From positions 1 through 64,000 of the forward strand of contig NZ_PPQF01000047.1 in NCBI RefSeq assembly GCF_002901865.1: DNA of 64,000 bases, read 5' to 3'. Positions 39,659 to 49,386 of the stretch are shown one piece after another. Under the pieces are notes generated by a model that was given only the letters and a program-made list of their open reading frames with translations, had not been told where the DNA came from and ran no database searches. The position numbers and the translations under genes are program-made. The DNA comes from Staphylococcus agnetis. GTDB lineage: Bacteria > Bacillota > Bacilli > Staphylococcales > Staphylococcaceae. The stretch's first letter is position 1, and each line of letters begins with the position of its first letter.

Positions 39659-40099
39659 ATGAATGCTTATGATGCATATATGAAAGAACTTGCCGCACAA
39701 ATGCGCGCTGAATTAACACAAAATGGCTTTGAAAGTCTAGAAAGTGAAGAAGATGTCGAAAACTATATGAATCAAGTGTCAGAGAATGCAACGACATTTG
39801 TTGTAATCAATTCTACATGCGGCTGTGCAGCTGGTTTAGCTCGACCTGCAGCTGTAGCTGTAGCGGAGCAAAATGAAAATAAACCGACACATAAAGTAAC
39901 CGTTTTTGCGGGACAGGATAAGGCTGCTACAGCAAAAATGCGTGACTATATTCAACAAGTACCATCCAGTCCATCCTATGCATTATTTAAAGGCACGCAA
40001 CTTGTTCACTTTATTCCCCGTGAACACATTGAAGGCCGAGATATTAATGATATAGCTATGGATATCAAAGATGCTTTTGACACACATTGTCATTCATAA
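39659..40099 (+). CDS. Bacilliredoxin (BrxA/BrxB family)
   Basis: YphP/YqiW family thioredoxin-fold protein (146 residues) that removes bacillithiol from protein thiols. The active site is the family's unusual CGC motif, C54-G-C56, within STCGCAAG. I cannot tell BrxA from BrxB by sequence alone. It fits with bshA in the same window, which makes bacillithiol. It starts 12 bases after cvfC and is followed by a terminator. Confidence 0.93.
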   Translation: MNAYDAYMKELAAQMRAELTQNGFESLESEEDVENYMNQVSENATTFVVINSTCGCAAGLARPAAVAVAEQNENKPTHKVTVFAGQDKAATAKMRDYIQQVPSSPSYALFKGTQLVHFIPREHIEGRDINDIAMDIKDAFDTHCHS

Positions 40100-40142
40100 A
40101 CCTAGCGTTCAATTTAATGAGTCATATTGTAAGTAAAAAAGA

Positions 40143-40182
40143 GAGATGTGGCATTCAAAATATGAGCCATATCTCCCTTTTT
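40143..40182 (+). terminator. Terminator after bacilliredoxin gene
   Basis: Stem GAGATGTGGC / GCCATATCTC (one G-U) followed by a T-run. Confidence 0.85.
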
Positions 40183-40240
40183 AATTTATAATAAGTATCA
40201 AATAATTTATTATAGTAATAAAGAGAAAGAGGTGGCGCAC

Positions 40241-41194
40241 ATGAATCCTTTTGATCAAGCATATCATCAACTATGTCAAGAAGTATTAAATGTTGGAGCA
40301 ACAAAAGATGACCGTACTCGTACTGGAACAATTTCAAAATTTGGTCATCAATTACGCTTTGACTTAAATAAAGGTTTCCCTTTACTAACAACTAAAAAAG
40401 TATCATTCAAGCTGATCGCAACCGAATTGATTTGGTTTATACGTGGAGATACAAATTTAAGATATTTATTGCAATATAATAATAATATTTGGAATGAATG
40501 GGCCTTTGAAAAATATGTTCAATCTGATGATTATACAGGCCCAGATATGACAAACTTTGGACATCGTGCTTTGCAAGATTCGGAATTTAATAAAGTGTAT
40601 CAAGACGAAATGTCTCAGTTTAAAACTCGCATTTTAAATGATGATGATTTTATGCGAAAGCACGGGGATTTAGGTAATGTATATGGGAAACAATGGAGAG
40701 ACTGGGTTGGACCTAATGGTCAACATATTGACCAATTGGCGCAATTAATTGATAACATTAAACATAACCCTAATTCTAGACGTCATATTATTAGTGCATG
40801 GAACCCTGCAGAAATTGAGTCTATGGCACTACCACCTTGTCATACCTTATTTCAATTTTATGTCCAAGATGGAAAATTGAGTTGTCAGTTATATCAAAGA
40901 AGTGCTGATATTTTTCTAGGGGTACCTTTTAACATAGCAAGTTATAGCTTATTGACTCATTTAATCGCAAAAGAATGTGATCTTGAGGTCGGTGAATTCA
41001 TTCACACATTTGGCGACGCTCATATATACAGCAACCATATTGACGCTGTCGAAACACAATTAGCACGATCAAGTTTTGCACCGCCAACACTAAAAATTAA
41101 TACAGATAAATCTATATTTGATTTAGAATACGAAGATTTGGAAATAGTAAATTATGAATCTCATCCCATCATAAAAGCACCAATTGCGGTATAA
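40241..41194 (+). CDS. thyA: Thymidylate synthase
   Basis: Methylates dUMP to dTMP with methylene-tetrahydrofolate. The active-site Cys is in LPPCHT and the folate/dUMP-binding region includes [20 protein letters not shown]. At 317 residues it is the longer ThyA class with an insertion, as in S. aureus. ATG 40241 was chosen; GAGGTGG lies upstream and the earlier GTG 40232 overlaps it. It is paired with dfrA, which regenerates its cofactor. Confidence 0.97.
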   Translation: MNPFDQAYHQLCQEVLNVGATKDDRTRTGTISKFGHQLRFDLNKGFPLLTTKKVSFKLIATELIWFIRGDTNLRYLLQYNNNIWNEWAFEKYVQSDDYTGPDMTNFGHRALQDSEFNKVYQDEMSQFKTRILNDDDFMRKHGDLGNVYGKQWRDWVGPNGQHIDQLAQLIDNIKHNPNSRRHIISAWNPAEIESMALPPCHTLFQFYVQDGKLSCQLYQRSADIFLGVPFNIASYSLLTHLIAKECDLEVGEFIHTFGDAHIYSNHIDAVETQLARSSFAPPTLKINTDKSIFDLEYEDLEIVNYESHPIIKAPIAV

Positions 41195-41249
41195 TTAACT
41201 CAACGTGTATTTGTTAATGCATTGATTTGAGATTTTAAATTTAGCATAA

Positions 41250-41741
<492 letters not shown>

Positions 41742-41758
41742 TCACGGAGGTTTAATCA

Positions 41759-42607
41759 ATGCAACGTATATTAGTAACAGATTCAACATCAGATTTAGAT
41801 CCTAGTTTTTTAGAACAACATAACGTTCACATCGTGCCATTAAGTGTGACGGTTAATGGTAAATCTTATGTTGACCAAGAGGAAATTTCTTCAGAAACAT
41901 ACACACAATATTTAGAAGACGACAACAATGATTTAAAAACAAGCCAACCCCCATTAGGAAGATTTGTTGAAACATACGAAGCTTTAACTCAAGAGGGTGC
42001 AGAAGTCATTAGTATTCATTTATCTTCTGGCCTTAGCGGCACGTATCAAACCGCTGTTCAAGCCAGTGAAATGGTAGATGGTAAAGTGACTGTTATTGAT
42101 TCAAAATCTATCACTTATGGATTAGGATATCAAATTCAGCATATCGTTCAGTGGATTGAAGAAGGTCTACCTACTGAAACTATTGTTGAAAAAGTTCATC
42201 AATTACAAAACAATATTAAACTGTATGTTGTAATTGGTAAATTAGATCGCTTAATCAAAGGTGGTCGTATTAGTAAAGCGAAAGGTATGCTTGGTAACTT
42301 AATGAAAATTAAGCCTGTCGGTGTACTGATTGATGGCAATCTAGAAATTGTTCATAGCTCACGAACACAAGGGGCATGTGCGAAGTATTTAGCGAAAGAT
42401 TTAGCTCAATTTTTAGGTGACGGTAAAATTAAATCCGCAGCCATTGTGCATGCCAATGCGAATGATTTCTTAGAAAAAGTGAAAGATAAAATTGAAGAAA
42501 CGTTTGATTTTTCAAATTTTGACACAAATTTTACTACACCTATCATATCTACGCATACGGGAACGGGTGCAATTGGTGTCGTCGTTTTAAAAGAACATAA
42601 TTCTTAA
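41759..42607 (+). CDS. DegV family fatty-acid-binding protein
   Basis: A 282-residue DegV-fold protein; family members such as FakB bind a fatty acid and present it to the FakA kinase. DSTSDL near the N terminus and SSGLSGTYQ supply the conserved Ser/Thr that hold the carboxylate, and GGRISKAKGMLGNLMKIKP is the typical central signature. It lies after dfrA with a 17-base gap, GGAGG present. Whether it is a working FakB cannot be told from sequence. Confidence 0.9.
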   Translation: MQRILVTDSTSDLDPSFLEQHNVHIVPLSVTVNGKSYVDQEEISSETYTQYLEDDNNDLKTSQPPLGRFVETYEALTQEGAEVISIHLSSGLSGTYQTAVQASEMVDGKVTVIDSKSITYGLGYQIQHIVQWIEEGLPTETIVEKVHQLQNNIKLYVVIGKLDRLIKGGRISKAKGMLGNLMKIKPVGVLIDGNLEIVHSSRTQGACAKYLAKDLAQFLGDGKIKSAAIVHANANDFLEKVKDKIEETFDFSNFDTNFTTPIISTHTGTGAIGVVVLKEHNS

Positions 42608-42621
42608 AAGGGCGTGATATT

Positions 42622-43149
42622 ATGGCATTAGCTACTTTTGCAGGAGGATGCTTCTGGTGTCTTGTAAAACCATTTGATTCTTACGATGGTGTTGAATCCG
42701 TCATTTCAGGGTATAGTGGTGGTCACGTTGAAAACCCCACTTATGAAGCCGTATGCTCTGACACAACAGGTCACGTTGAGGCAGTACAAATAGAATATGA
42801 CCCGAAACAAATCAGCTATACGCAAATATTGGATATTTACTTCAAAACATTTGACCCAACTGATAATAAAGGCCAGTTTTTTGATAGAGGCGAACATTAC
42901 CGCCCAGTCATTTTTTATCATAATGAGGAGCAAAAAGCATTAGCCTTGTCTAAAATTAAAGCATTAAATGATGCTAAAATTTTTGATAAGCCTGTGATTA
43001 CACCTGTAGAACCGTATAAAAACTTTTATCCTGCAGAGGCCTATCATCAAAATTATTATCAGAAAAACCCGTTGCATTATGCACAATATCAACTCGGTTC
43101 AGGTCGCAAAGCATTTATAGAACGACATTGGAGTGATCATCATGATTAA
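42622..43149 (+). CDS. msrA: Peptide methionine sulfoxide reductase MsrA
   Basis: Reduces methionine-S-sulfoxide in oxidised proteins (175 residues). The catalytic motif is GCFWC with Cys10 and Cys13, the staphylococcal two-Cys arrangement, plus GYSGG and [12 protein letters not shown]. It overlaps msrB by 8 bases, so both stereo-specific repair enzymes are co-translated. Confidence 0.96.
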   Translation: MALATFAGGCFWCLVKPFDSYDGVESVISGYSGGHVENPTYEAVCSDTTGHVEAVQIEYDPKQISYTQILDIYFKTFDPTDNKGQFFDRGEHYRPVIFYHNEEQKALALSKIKALNDAKIFDKPVITPVEPYKNFYPAEAYHQNYYQKNPLHYAQYQLGSGRKAFIERHWSDHHD

Positions 43150-43570
43150 GAAAGATAAAAAAGATTTAACCGACTTAGAATATTTAGTGACACAACAAGA
43201 TGGTACTGAACCTCCGTTTGACAATGAATATTGGAATCACTATGAAAAAGGTATTTATGTAGATAAAATTTCTGGAAAACCGTTATTTACATCAAATGAT
43301 AAATTTGAATCAAATTGTGGTTGGCCAAGTTTTTCTAAAGCGATTAACAATGAAGATATCATTGAACTTGTTGATAAATCTTTTGGTATGATTCGTACAG
43401 AAGTGCGCTCAGAAGACAGCAATAGTCATTTAGGTCATGTTTTCAATGATGGACCGCGTGAGCTTGGTGGCTTACGATATTGTATCAACTCTGCAGCGAT
43501 ACAATTTATTCCTTATCATAAATTAGAGGAACTTGGATACGGAGATTTAATTCAACATTTTGAACAATAA
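43142..43570 (+). CDS. msrB: Peptide methionine sulfoxide reductase MsrB
   Basis: Reduces methionine-R-sulfoxide (142 residues). The catalytic Cys114 is in RYCINSAA and a probable resolving Cys59 is in CGWPSFSKA. The structural zinc CxxC pairs of other MsrB proteins are absent. ATG 43142 gives the conserved N terminus; TTGGAGTG upstream is the ribosome binding site. Followed by crr. Confidence 0.96.
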   Translation: MIKKDKKDLTDLEYLVTQQDGTEPPFDNEYWNHYEKGIYVDKISGKPLFTSNDKFESNCGWPSFSKAINNEDIIELVDKSFGMIRTEVRSEDSNSHLGHVFNDGPRELGGLRYCINSAAIQFIPYHKLEELGYGDLIQHFEQ

Positions 43571-43583
43571 AGGAGCGATTATG

Positions 43584-44084
43584 ATGTTTAAAAAATTATT
43601 TAGTAAAGGAAATGAAGCGCGTAAAGATATTGAAATTTATACGCCAATTACAGGGGAATTTGTTAAAATTGATGATATTCCTGATCCAGTCTTCGCACAA
43701 AAAATGATGGGTGAAGGATTTGGTGTTAAACCGACAGAAGGTATTGTTGTATCACCGATTTCAGGTGTTGTAGATAATGTCTTTCCAACAAAGCATGCCA
43801 TTGGACTTAAAGCTGACAATGGTTTAGAAGTCTTAGTGCATATCGGGTTAGACACTGTCCAATTAAATGGTGAAGGATTTAAAACATTCGTTGAAAGTGG
43901 CGATCATGTCAAAGTTGGCGATAAATTAGTAGAATTTGATATCGATTATATTGATCAAAATGCCAAATCAACGATTTCACCCGTAATTATTACAAATACA
44001 GACCAAACAGATCACATTTCGATTAAAGATCAAACCACTTTAACTAAAGGTGAATCAAAAGTCATTGAAGTTACGGTGAAATAA
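43584..44084 (+). CDS. crr: PTS glucose-type EIIA protein
   Basis: Phosphocarrier IIA of the glucose family (166 residues). [16 protein letters not shown] contains the phosphorylated His and AIGLKADNG is the preceding signature. As a free-standing IIA it may serve several sugar permeases. ATG 43584 is preferred, with AAGGAG eight bases upstream; ATG 43581 is possible. Its stop overlaps yozE by one base. Confidence 0.92.
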   Translation: MFKKLFSKGNEARKDIEIYTPITGEFVKIDDIPDPVFAQKMMGEGFGVKPTEGIVVSPISGVVDNVFPTKHAIGLKADNGLEVLVHIGLDTVQLNGEGFKTFVESGDHVKVGDKLVEFDIDYIDQNAKSTISPVIITNTDQTDHISIKDQTTLTKGESKVIEVTVK

Positions 44085-44305
44085 TGAAAGATGCGTCTTT
44101 TTATCATTTCCTCCTCACGGTGAGAGGTCGTCCCAACGAGGAAGGGGCTTTTGCAGAAATGGTGTACGATGATTTCGATTTCCCTAAACAAGAGTCTGAC
44201 TTTGATAAACTATCTAACTATGTCGAGACGGAAGGGAATTACACACTTTCTATGTCTGTATTTGATACATTATATGAAGAATTCCAAGAATGGCGCCGTT
44301 TTTAA
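44084..44305 (+). CDS. YozE family (UPF0346) protein
   Basis: A 73-residue helical protein. SFYHFLLTVRGRPNEEGAFAEMVYDD is the family hallmark. No enzymatic motif is visible; members have a four-helix fold that may bind DNA. It is translationally coupled to crr (TAATG) and ends the msrA-msrB-crr-yozE set. Confidence 0.88.
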   Translation: MKDASFYHFLLTVRGRPNEEGAFAEMVYDDFDFPKQESDFDKLSNYVETEGNYTLSMSVFDTLYEEFQEWRRF

Positions 44306-44388
44306 CGTCTTCCTCTATTCGCATTTAATGTATGTTTTGCAGCATTAACCACGTATACATTTATGATGACAATGGTTCTATATTCGAG

Positions 44389-44445
44389 GAGTGAGACGAA
44401 GAAATCAAATCTATAAACATTTGATTTCATGCTCACTCTTTTTAT
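44389..44445 (+). terminator. Terminator of the msrA-yozE operon
   Basis: Outer stem GAGTGAG / CTCACTC with inner stem AAATCAAAT / ATTTGATTT, then a T-run. Confidence 0.88.
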
Positions 44446-44473
44446 TTTACATATAAAAGGAAAGGGTGTTACA

Positions 44474-45916
44474 ATGTTGCCTCGTAAAAAACATCATACT
44501 GAAAAAAATAAAAAATATGTGTCTTTATCCCACTTTATTATCGGGATTATTTTCACTATTATATTAACAACAATTATCGTTTTAGGCAGTATTTACTTGT
44601 GGCATCTTAACACACAAAATCAGCAGGTCGCTGAAAATAGTGATAAATTAACAAAAGTTTATGAAACACTAGCGAAAGACTACTATAAATCCCCAAATAA
44701 AGATAAATTATTGCAAAATGCGATTAACGGGATGACAAAAGGGTTAAATGACCCATATACAGAATTTATCCCTAAAGATAAATCCAAAGCATTTAACGAA
44801 GATGTTACTGGAGACTTTGTCGGTATTGGTGCTGAGATGCAACAAAAAGGTAATCAAATCATGATTACAAGTCCAATGAAAGGCTCTCCAGCCGAAAAAG
44901 CAGGTTTAAAACCAAAAGATGTATTAAAAGCAGTTGATGGAAAATCCATTAAAGGAAAAAGCTTAAATGACATTATTCCTAAGATTCGAGGAGAAAAAGG
45001 CACTCAAGTGACTTTAACGATTAAAAGAGGCAACGAATCTAAAGATTTTACTGTAAAAAGAGATACCATTCACGTTAAAAGTGTAGAAGTTGAAACAAAA
45101 GGGCAAGTGACTGTGTTCAAAGTAAATAAGTTCCAAGAAGGAACTGCTGGTGAATTAAAATCAGCGATTCAAAAATCTCAAAAATCTGGCGCTAAAAATA
45201 TCGTTATTGATTTAAGAAATAATCCAGGAGGCCTTTTAGACGAAGCTGTCAAAATGTCTAATATTTTCTTAGATAAAGGTAAAACCGTACTTTATTTAGA
45301 AAAAGGTAAACAACAAGAGGCTGTTAAAACATCAGGTAACCCTTTAGAACATGTTTCTGACTTGAATATTTCAATCTTAGTCAACGAAGGGTCTGCAAGT
45401 GCTTCAGAGATTTTTACAGGAGCAATGAAAGATTATAAAATCGCTAAAATATATGGCAGTAAAACATTTGGAAAAGGGATTGTTCAAACAACAAGAGAAT
45501 TTGACGATGGTTCTATTTTAAAATTCACTGAAATGAAGTGGCTCACACCACATAAAACATTTATACACGGAAAAGGGATTCACCCTGATGTAGACATTAA
45601 AGGGGCAGCTTTTGAAAAATTAACAGTGATTCCATCTGATCAAACTTTTAAAGAAGGTGACAATAATAAACATGTTACATCTATTAAAGTGGGATTAGAC
45701 GCATTAGGATACAAAATAGCGTCAAATGATAACCAATACGATGCTTCCCTAAAAGCTGCGGTCATTCAATTCCAGAAAGCAAATAATTTAAAAGTCACAG
45801 GAGAATTTGATAAACAATCAAATCAAAAGTTCACACAATTACTTGTTGAAAAAGCAGCTAAAGAAGATCCTGTCTTAGATAAAACGATAAAACAAATTAA
45901 GGAGCAATTGAAATGA
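44474..45916 (+). CDS. ctpA: Carboxy-terminal processing protease CtpA
   Basis: Membrane-anchored S41 serine protease (480 residues). One N-terminal membrane helix (about 20-42), a PDZ domain (about 115-195), the S41 domain with the catalytic Ser/Lys in GSASASEIFTGA and SKTFGKGIVQ, and a C-terminal peptidoglycan-binding domain (about 400-460). The layout fits an extracytoplasmic protease at the cell wall. ATG 44474 was chosen over upstream starts inside the terminator. It overlaps the next gene by 4 bases. Confidence 0.93.
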   Translation: MLPRKKHHTEKNKKYVSLSHFIIGIIFTIILTTIIVLGSIYLWHLNTQNQQVAENSDKLTKVYETLAKDYYKSPNKDKLLQNAINGMTKGLNDPYTEFIPKDKSKAFNEDVTGDFVGIGAEMQQKGNQIMITSPMKGSPAEKAGLKPKDVLKAVDGKSIKGKSLNDIIPKIRGEKGTQVTLTIKRGNESKDFTVKRDTIHVKSVEVETKGQVTVFKVNKFQEGTAGELKSAIQKSQKSGAKNIVIDLRNNPGGLLDEAVKMSNIFLDKGKTVLYLEKGKQQEAVKTSGNPLEHVSDLNISILVNEGSASASEIFTGAMKDYKIAKIYGSKTFGKGIVQTTREFDDGSILKFTEMKWLTPHKTFIHGKGIHPDVDIKGAAFEKLTVIPSDQTFKEGDNNKHVTSIKVGLDALGYKIASNDNQYDASLKAAVIQFQKANNLKVTGEFDKQSNQKFTQLLVEKAAKEDPVLDKTIKQIKEQLK

Positions 45917-46422
45917 TTAGACATGCTACATTCGATGATATTGACACAATTGTCAATTTAACCGAAGATGCTAAAATACTTATGGACCAAGATGGTAATC
46001 CACAATGGGATCACCGTTATCCATTAAAAACACACTTCGAAACAGATATCCAATCCGATAATATGTATGTCTTAGAGGAAGATGGCATTATAAAAGGCTT
46101 TATCGTTATCGATCAAAAAGTACCAGATTGGTACAATGACATTGATTGGCCCATCTCTATTTCAAATGCGTATGTCATTCATCGTCTCGTAGCTTCCGCT
46201 CAATACAAAGGTGTGGCACAACAATTATTTGATTTTGCATTTGACATTGCACATTCGCATCAAGTAGGCGTAATACTTACAGATACTTTCTCTCTAAATG
46301 CGCGTGCACAACGTTTATTTGAAAAGAATGGCTTTATAAAAACGGGAGAAATGACAAGTAATGAATTTCCATTTGATAAAGGCGAACCGTTTTACGCATA
46401 CTACAAAAATTTGAATGAATAG
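45913..46422 (+). CDS. GNAT family N-acetyltransferase
   Basis: A 169-residue GNAT-fold acetyltransferase. The C-terminal half contains the acetyl-CoA-binding strand-loop VIHRLVASAQYKGVAQQLFDFA and NARAQRLFEKNGF. The substrate is unknown. It begins within the last codons of ctpA (ATGA) and sits 9 bases before murG, so it belongs to the same cell-envelope transcript. Confidence 0.88.
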   Translation: MIRHATFDDIDTIVNLTEDAKILMDQDGNPQWDHRYPLKTHFETDIQSDNMYVLEEDGIIKGFIVIDQKVPDWYNDIDWPISISNAYVIHRLVASAQYKGVAQQLFDFAFDIAHSHQVGVILTDTFSLNARAQRLFEKNGFIKTGEMTSNEFPFDKGEPFYAYYKNLNE

Positions 46423-46431
46423 AGGGTTAAT

Positions 46432-47505
46432 ATGGTTAAAATAGCATTTACTGGAGGCGGTACAGTCGGTCATGTCTCAGTTAATTTAAGTTTAATTCCG
46501 ACTGCACAACAACATGGACACGAAACAATGTATATTGGATCTCATCAGGGTATCGAACGTGAAATGATAACGTCGCAACTCCCACATACACCTTATTTTG
46601 CGATATCAAGTGGTAAATTAAGACGCTATATATCTTTTGAAAATGCGAAAGACATCTTTAAAGTGATGAAAGGGATATGGGATGCACGACGTATTCTAAA
46701 AAAAGAAAAACCAGACATTTTATTTTCTAAAGGTGGATTTGTCTCAGTTCCAGTCGTACTAGCTGCAAAAACATTAAATATCCCTACAATTATCCATGAA
46801 TCCGATTTAACTCCTGGATTAGCCAACAAAATCAGTATGAAATTTGCTAAAAAATTATATGTTACATTTGAAGAAACTTTAAAATATGTACCACGTGATA
46901 AAGCAGATTTTGTAGGCGCAACAATCCGTGAAGATTTAAAACACGGGAACCCCAAACGAGGCTATGAACGAACAGGCTTCAATGACGAGAAAAAAGTCCT
47001 GCTTGTAATGGGTGGAAGCATGGGTAGTTTGAAAATTAATGAAGCGATTCGTCGTCAACTTCCTACATTGCTTAAAACTTATCAAATTGTGCATCTTACC
47101 GGTAAAAATCTTAAAGACGAATCTATTAACAAAGAAGGCTATATTCAATATGAATTTTTAAAAGATGAACTTACGGACATCTTAGCAATCACTGATACCG
47201 TCATTTCAAGAGCAGGATCAAATGCGATATATGAATTTTTAACGTTAAAAATTCCGATGCTTTTAATTCCGCTCGGTCTTGATCAATCACGTGGCGACCA
47301 GATTGATAATGCGAAATATTTTGAAAAACAAGGATACGCATCTATGTTAGATGAATCTGAACTCTCAATTGAAACGTTATGTCCTGAACTTGAAAAAATA
47401 GAAAATACACGCCATCAAATTATTCAAAATATGGGCACATTCACTGAAAGTTTAACGAAAGATGCTTTACTTAATAAAATTATTAATGATGCAACATCAT
47501 CATAA
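46432..47505 (+). CDS. murG: MurG peptidoglycan glycosyltransferase
   Basis: Adds GlcNAc to lipid I to form lipid II on the inner membrane face (357 residues). The N-terminal GGGTVGHV loop, HESDLTPGLANK, and GGSMGSLKIN plus the UDP-binding SRAGSNAIYEFLTLKIPMLLIPL are diagnostic. In many Firmicutes murG lies in the dcw cluster; in staphylococci it is here. RBS GAGGG is modest. Confidence 0.97.
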   Translation: MVKIAFTGGGTVGHVSVNLSLIPTAQQHGHETMYIGSHQGIEREMITSQLPHTPYFAISSGKLRRYISFENAKDIFKVMKGIWDARRILKKEKPDILFSKGGFVSVPVVLAAKTLNIPTIIHESDLTPGLANKISMKFAKKLYVTFEETLKYVPRDKADFVGATIREDLKHGNPKRGYERTGFNDEKKVLLVMGGSMGSLKINEAIRRQLPTLLKTYQIVHLTGKNLKDESINKEGYIQYEFLKDELTDILAITDTVISRAGSNAIYEFLTLKIPMLLIPLGLDQSRGDQIDNAKYFEKQGYASMLDESELSIETLCPELEKIENTRHQIIQNMGTFTESLTKDALLNKIINDATSS

Positions 47506-47516
47506 GGAGGCCTATC

Positions 47517-48131
47517 ATGAATCATTGGAAAAGAATTTCATTACTGATTGTTTTTACACTCATATTTGCAGTGATTGCAATGTTCCATGAATCAAGACTA
47601 GGTAAATGGATTGATAATGAAGTCTATGAGTTTATATATTCTTCAGAAAGCTTCATTTCTACTTCTATTTTCTTTGGTGCGACTCAAGTGGGAGAAGTAT
47701 GGGCAATGATGTGTTTATCTTTAATGATGATTGCATTGTTAATGTTTTACAAATATAAAATTGAAGCTTTATTCTTCGCGTTAACGATGATGATATCAGG
47801 AGCTACAAACCCAATTTTAAAAAATATCTTTGATAGAGAAAGACCAACTATTTTAAGATTAATCGACATTACAGGCTTTAGCTTTCCAAGTGGTCACGCA
47901 ATGGGATCGACAGCATTTTTTGGTAGCCTCATTTATATTTGTCGCCGAATTTTAAAAGGTAAATCACAGATGGTGGTTATCGCTTTATGTGCACTCATGA
48001 TATTATTAATCTCTACGTCTCGCGTATATTTAGGTGTTCACTATCCAACTGACATCATTGCTGGTATTATTGGGGGCTTATTCTGTATCGTTTTAACTCA
48101 ACTGATACTACGAAAACCACTTAAAATATAA
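47517..48131 (+). CDS. PAP2 family phosphatase
   Basis: Membrane phosphatidic-acid-phosphatase-like protein (204 residues, about six helices). The three catalytic motifs are complete: KNIFDRERP, SFPSGHAMGS and SRVYLGVHYPTD. It might dephosphorylate undecaprenyl pyrophosphate, which would suit its position after murG, but this is inference; phospholipid substrates are equally possible. Ribosome binding site TAAGGAGG. Confidence 0.9.
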   Translation: MNHWKRISLLIVFTLIFAVIAMFHESRLGKWIDNEVYEFIYSSESFISTSIFFGATQVGEVWAMMCLSLMMIALLMFYKYKIEALFFALTMMISGATNPILKNIFDRERPTILRLIDITGFSFPSGHAMGSTAFFGSLIYICRRILKGKSQMVVIALCALMILLISTSRVYLGVHYPTDIIAGIIGGLFCIVLTQLILRKPLKI

Positions 48132-48188
48132 GACGAATTAAATATCAATTGTTTAGACGCATTGAAACAGCGCTCTAGCTTCAATCAA

Positions 48189-48226
48189 AGCCAACAAATT
48201 CATTTGTTATATGAACTTTGTTGGCT
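48189..48226 (+). terminator. PAP2 gene terminator
   Basis: Stem AGCCAACAAA / TTTGTTGGCT, extended inside by TTCAT/ATGAA with one bulge. The T-run is weak. Confidence 0.7.
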
Positions 48227-48585
48227 ATTTAAATTGGATTCATTTTGGTATATAGTCATGCTCAATTGGGGTAGACACAAAGTGTATTTGATGATTGTGA
48301 ATTAAAAATTTGATGCCTCATATTTATAAAAAACAGTATCAATTAGACGCTAAAACTGCGTTATAAATCGTTTAAGGCAGAAAATATAGAGAATGATTAA
48401 AGTTTCGCTTTATGTATCATTTAAGGGCTAATTTTCGCATACAAAGAAGCTGCTACACATCGGTGTAACAGCTTAAATTTAACGTTTAATCAAAACGACT
48501 ATTTTTTTATACGGGCATATAAAAGGGGATAGTACTTGAAAATGCCTCAATCAAAAGAACGAATTGTAGTGGGGGGTCGTTGCGA

Positions 48586-48633
48586 TTGAGAATCATTTTC
48601 AATTACATTATACCTTATTGAGAATGATTGTCA
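48586..48633 (+). promoter_or_regulatory. Promoter with two Fur-like boxes upstream of arlR
   Basis: TTGAGA (48586-48591), 17 bases, TATACC (48609-48614). Box 1, TGAGAATCATTTTCA (48587-48601), overlaps the -35. Box 2, TGAGAATGATTGTCA (48619-48633), covers the predicted start site. Each differs from the 7-1-7 Fur box TGATAATNATTATCA at two positions. The arrangement suits repression of this promoter by a Fur family protein. Confidence 0.65.
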
Positions 48634-48708
48634 ATTAAAACCTTTGAAATTTTTGAAAAAACTTTTATCTGTCCTCATTTTGAAATATGATAGAGGTGAG
48701 GTGGCATA

Positions 48709-49386
48709 ATGAAAAAGGTACTTATAATAGAAGACGAACAAAATTTAGCACGTTTTATAGAATTAGAATTAAAACATGAAAATTATGATGTAGACATCAC
48801 AAATGATGGCTTATCAGGCCTTAATAAAGCATTACAACAAAATTACGATTTGATTCTCCTAGATTTAATGCTTCCAGAAATGGATGGTCTCGAAGTCTGC
48901 AAACGTCTAAGAGCTCAAAAAGATACACCGGTCATTATGATAACAGCTAAAGGTGAAATTTATGATAAAGTAACAGGTTTAGATATTGGTGCAGATGATT
49001 ATATTGTTAAACCTTTTGAAATCGAGGAATTATTAGCTCGAATGCGCGCATTGGTGAGACGATATTCGGAAGACCATCAGTCCAACCCTGACATTATTAA
49101 CATCGATGGCTTAATTATCGATAAGCATGGATTTAGCGTGACATATGAGTCACAAAATATTGAACTCACTAAAACAGAATTTGATTTATTACTCGTATTA
49201 GCAGAAAACCAAAACCACGTTTTACATCGGGAGCAAATTTTAGATCATGTTTGGGGCTATGAGTCGGCCGTTGAGACGAATGTTGTAGATGTATATATTC
49301 GTTATTTAAGAAACAAATTAAAGCCTATCGGTAAGCAAAAATTAATCGAAACGGTTAGAGGCGTAGGATACGTGATAAGAAAATGA
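48709..49386 (+). CDS. arlR: Response regulator ArlR
   Basis: OmpR-family response regulator (225 residues). The receiver domain has the phospho-acceptor Asp52 in [11 protein letters not shown], with Thr and Lys switch residues in MITAK and IVKPF. The C-terminal winged helix includes [24 protein letters not shown]. In S. aureus ArlRS controls adhesion, autolysis, capsule and virulence through MgrA. Overlaps arlS by 4 bases. Ribosome binding site GAGGTGAGGTGG. Confidence 0.95.
   Translation: MKKVLIIEDEQNLARFIELELKHENYDVDITNDGLSGLNKALQQNYDLILLDLMLPEMDGLEVCKRLRAQKDTPVIMITAKGEIYDKVTGLDIGADDYIVKPFEIEELLARMRALVRRYSEDHQSNPDIINIDGLIIDKHGFSVTYESQNIELTKTEFDLLLVLAENQNHVLHREQILDHVWGYESAVETNVVDVYIRYLRNKLKPIGKQKLIETVRGVGYVIRK

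Larger units (their letters stand above)
48132..48708 (+). other. 577-base intergenic region before arlR
   Basis: I see no gene. It holds the PAP2 terminator (48189-48226), an isolated hairpin (48447-48474) whose arms AAGCTGCTACAC and GTGTAACAGCTT pair with one mismatch around ATCG, and a promoter with two Fur-like boxes (48586-48633). The length is unusual for this compact window. A small RNA ending at the hairpin is possible. Confidence 0.55.
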
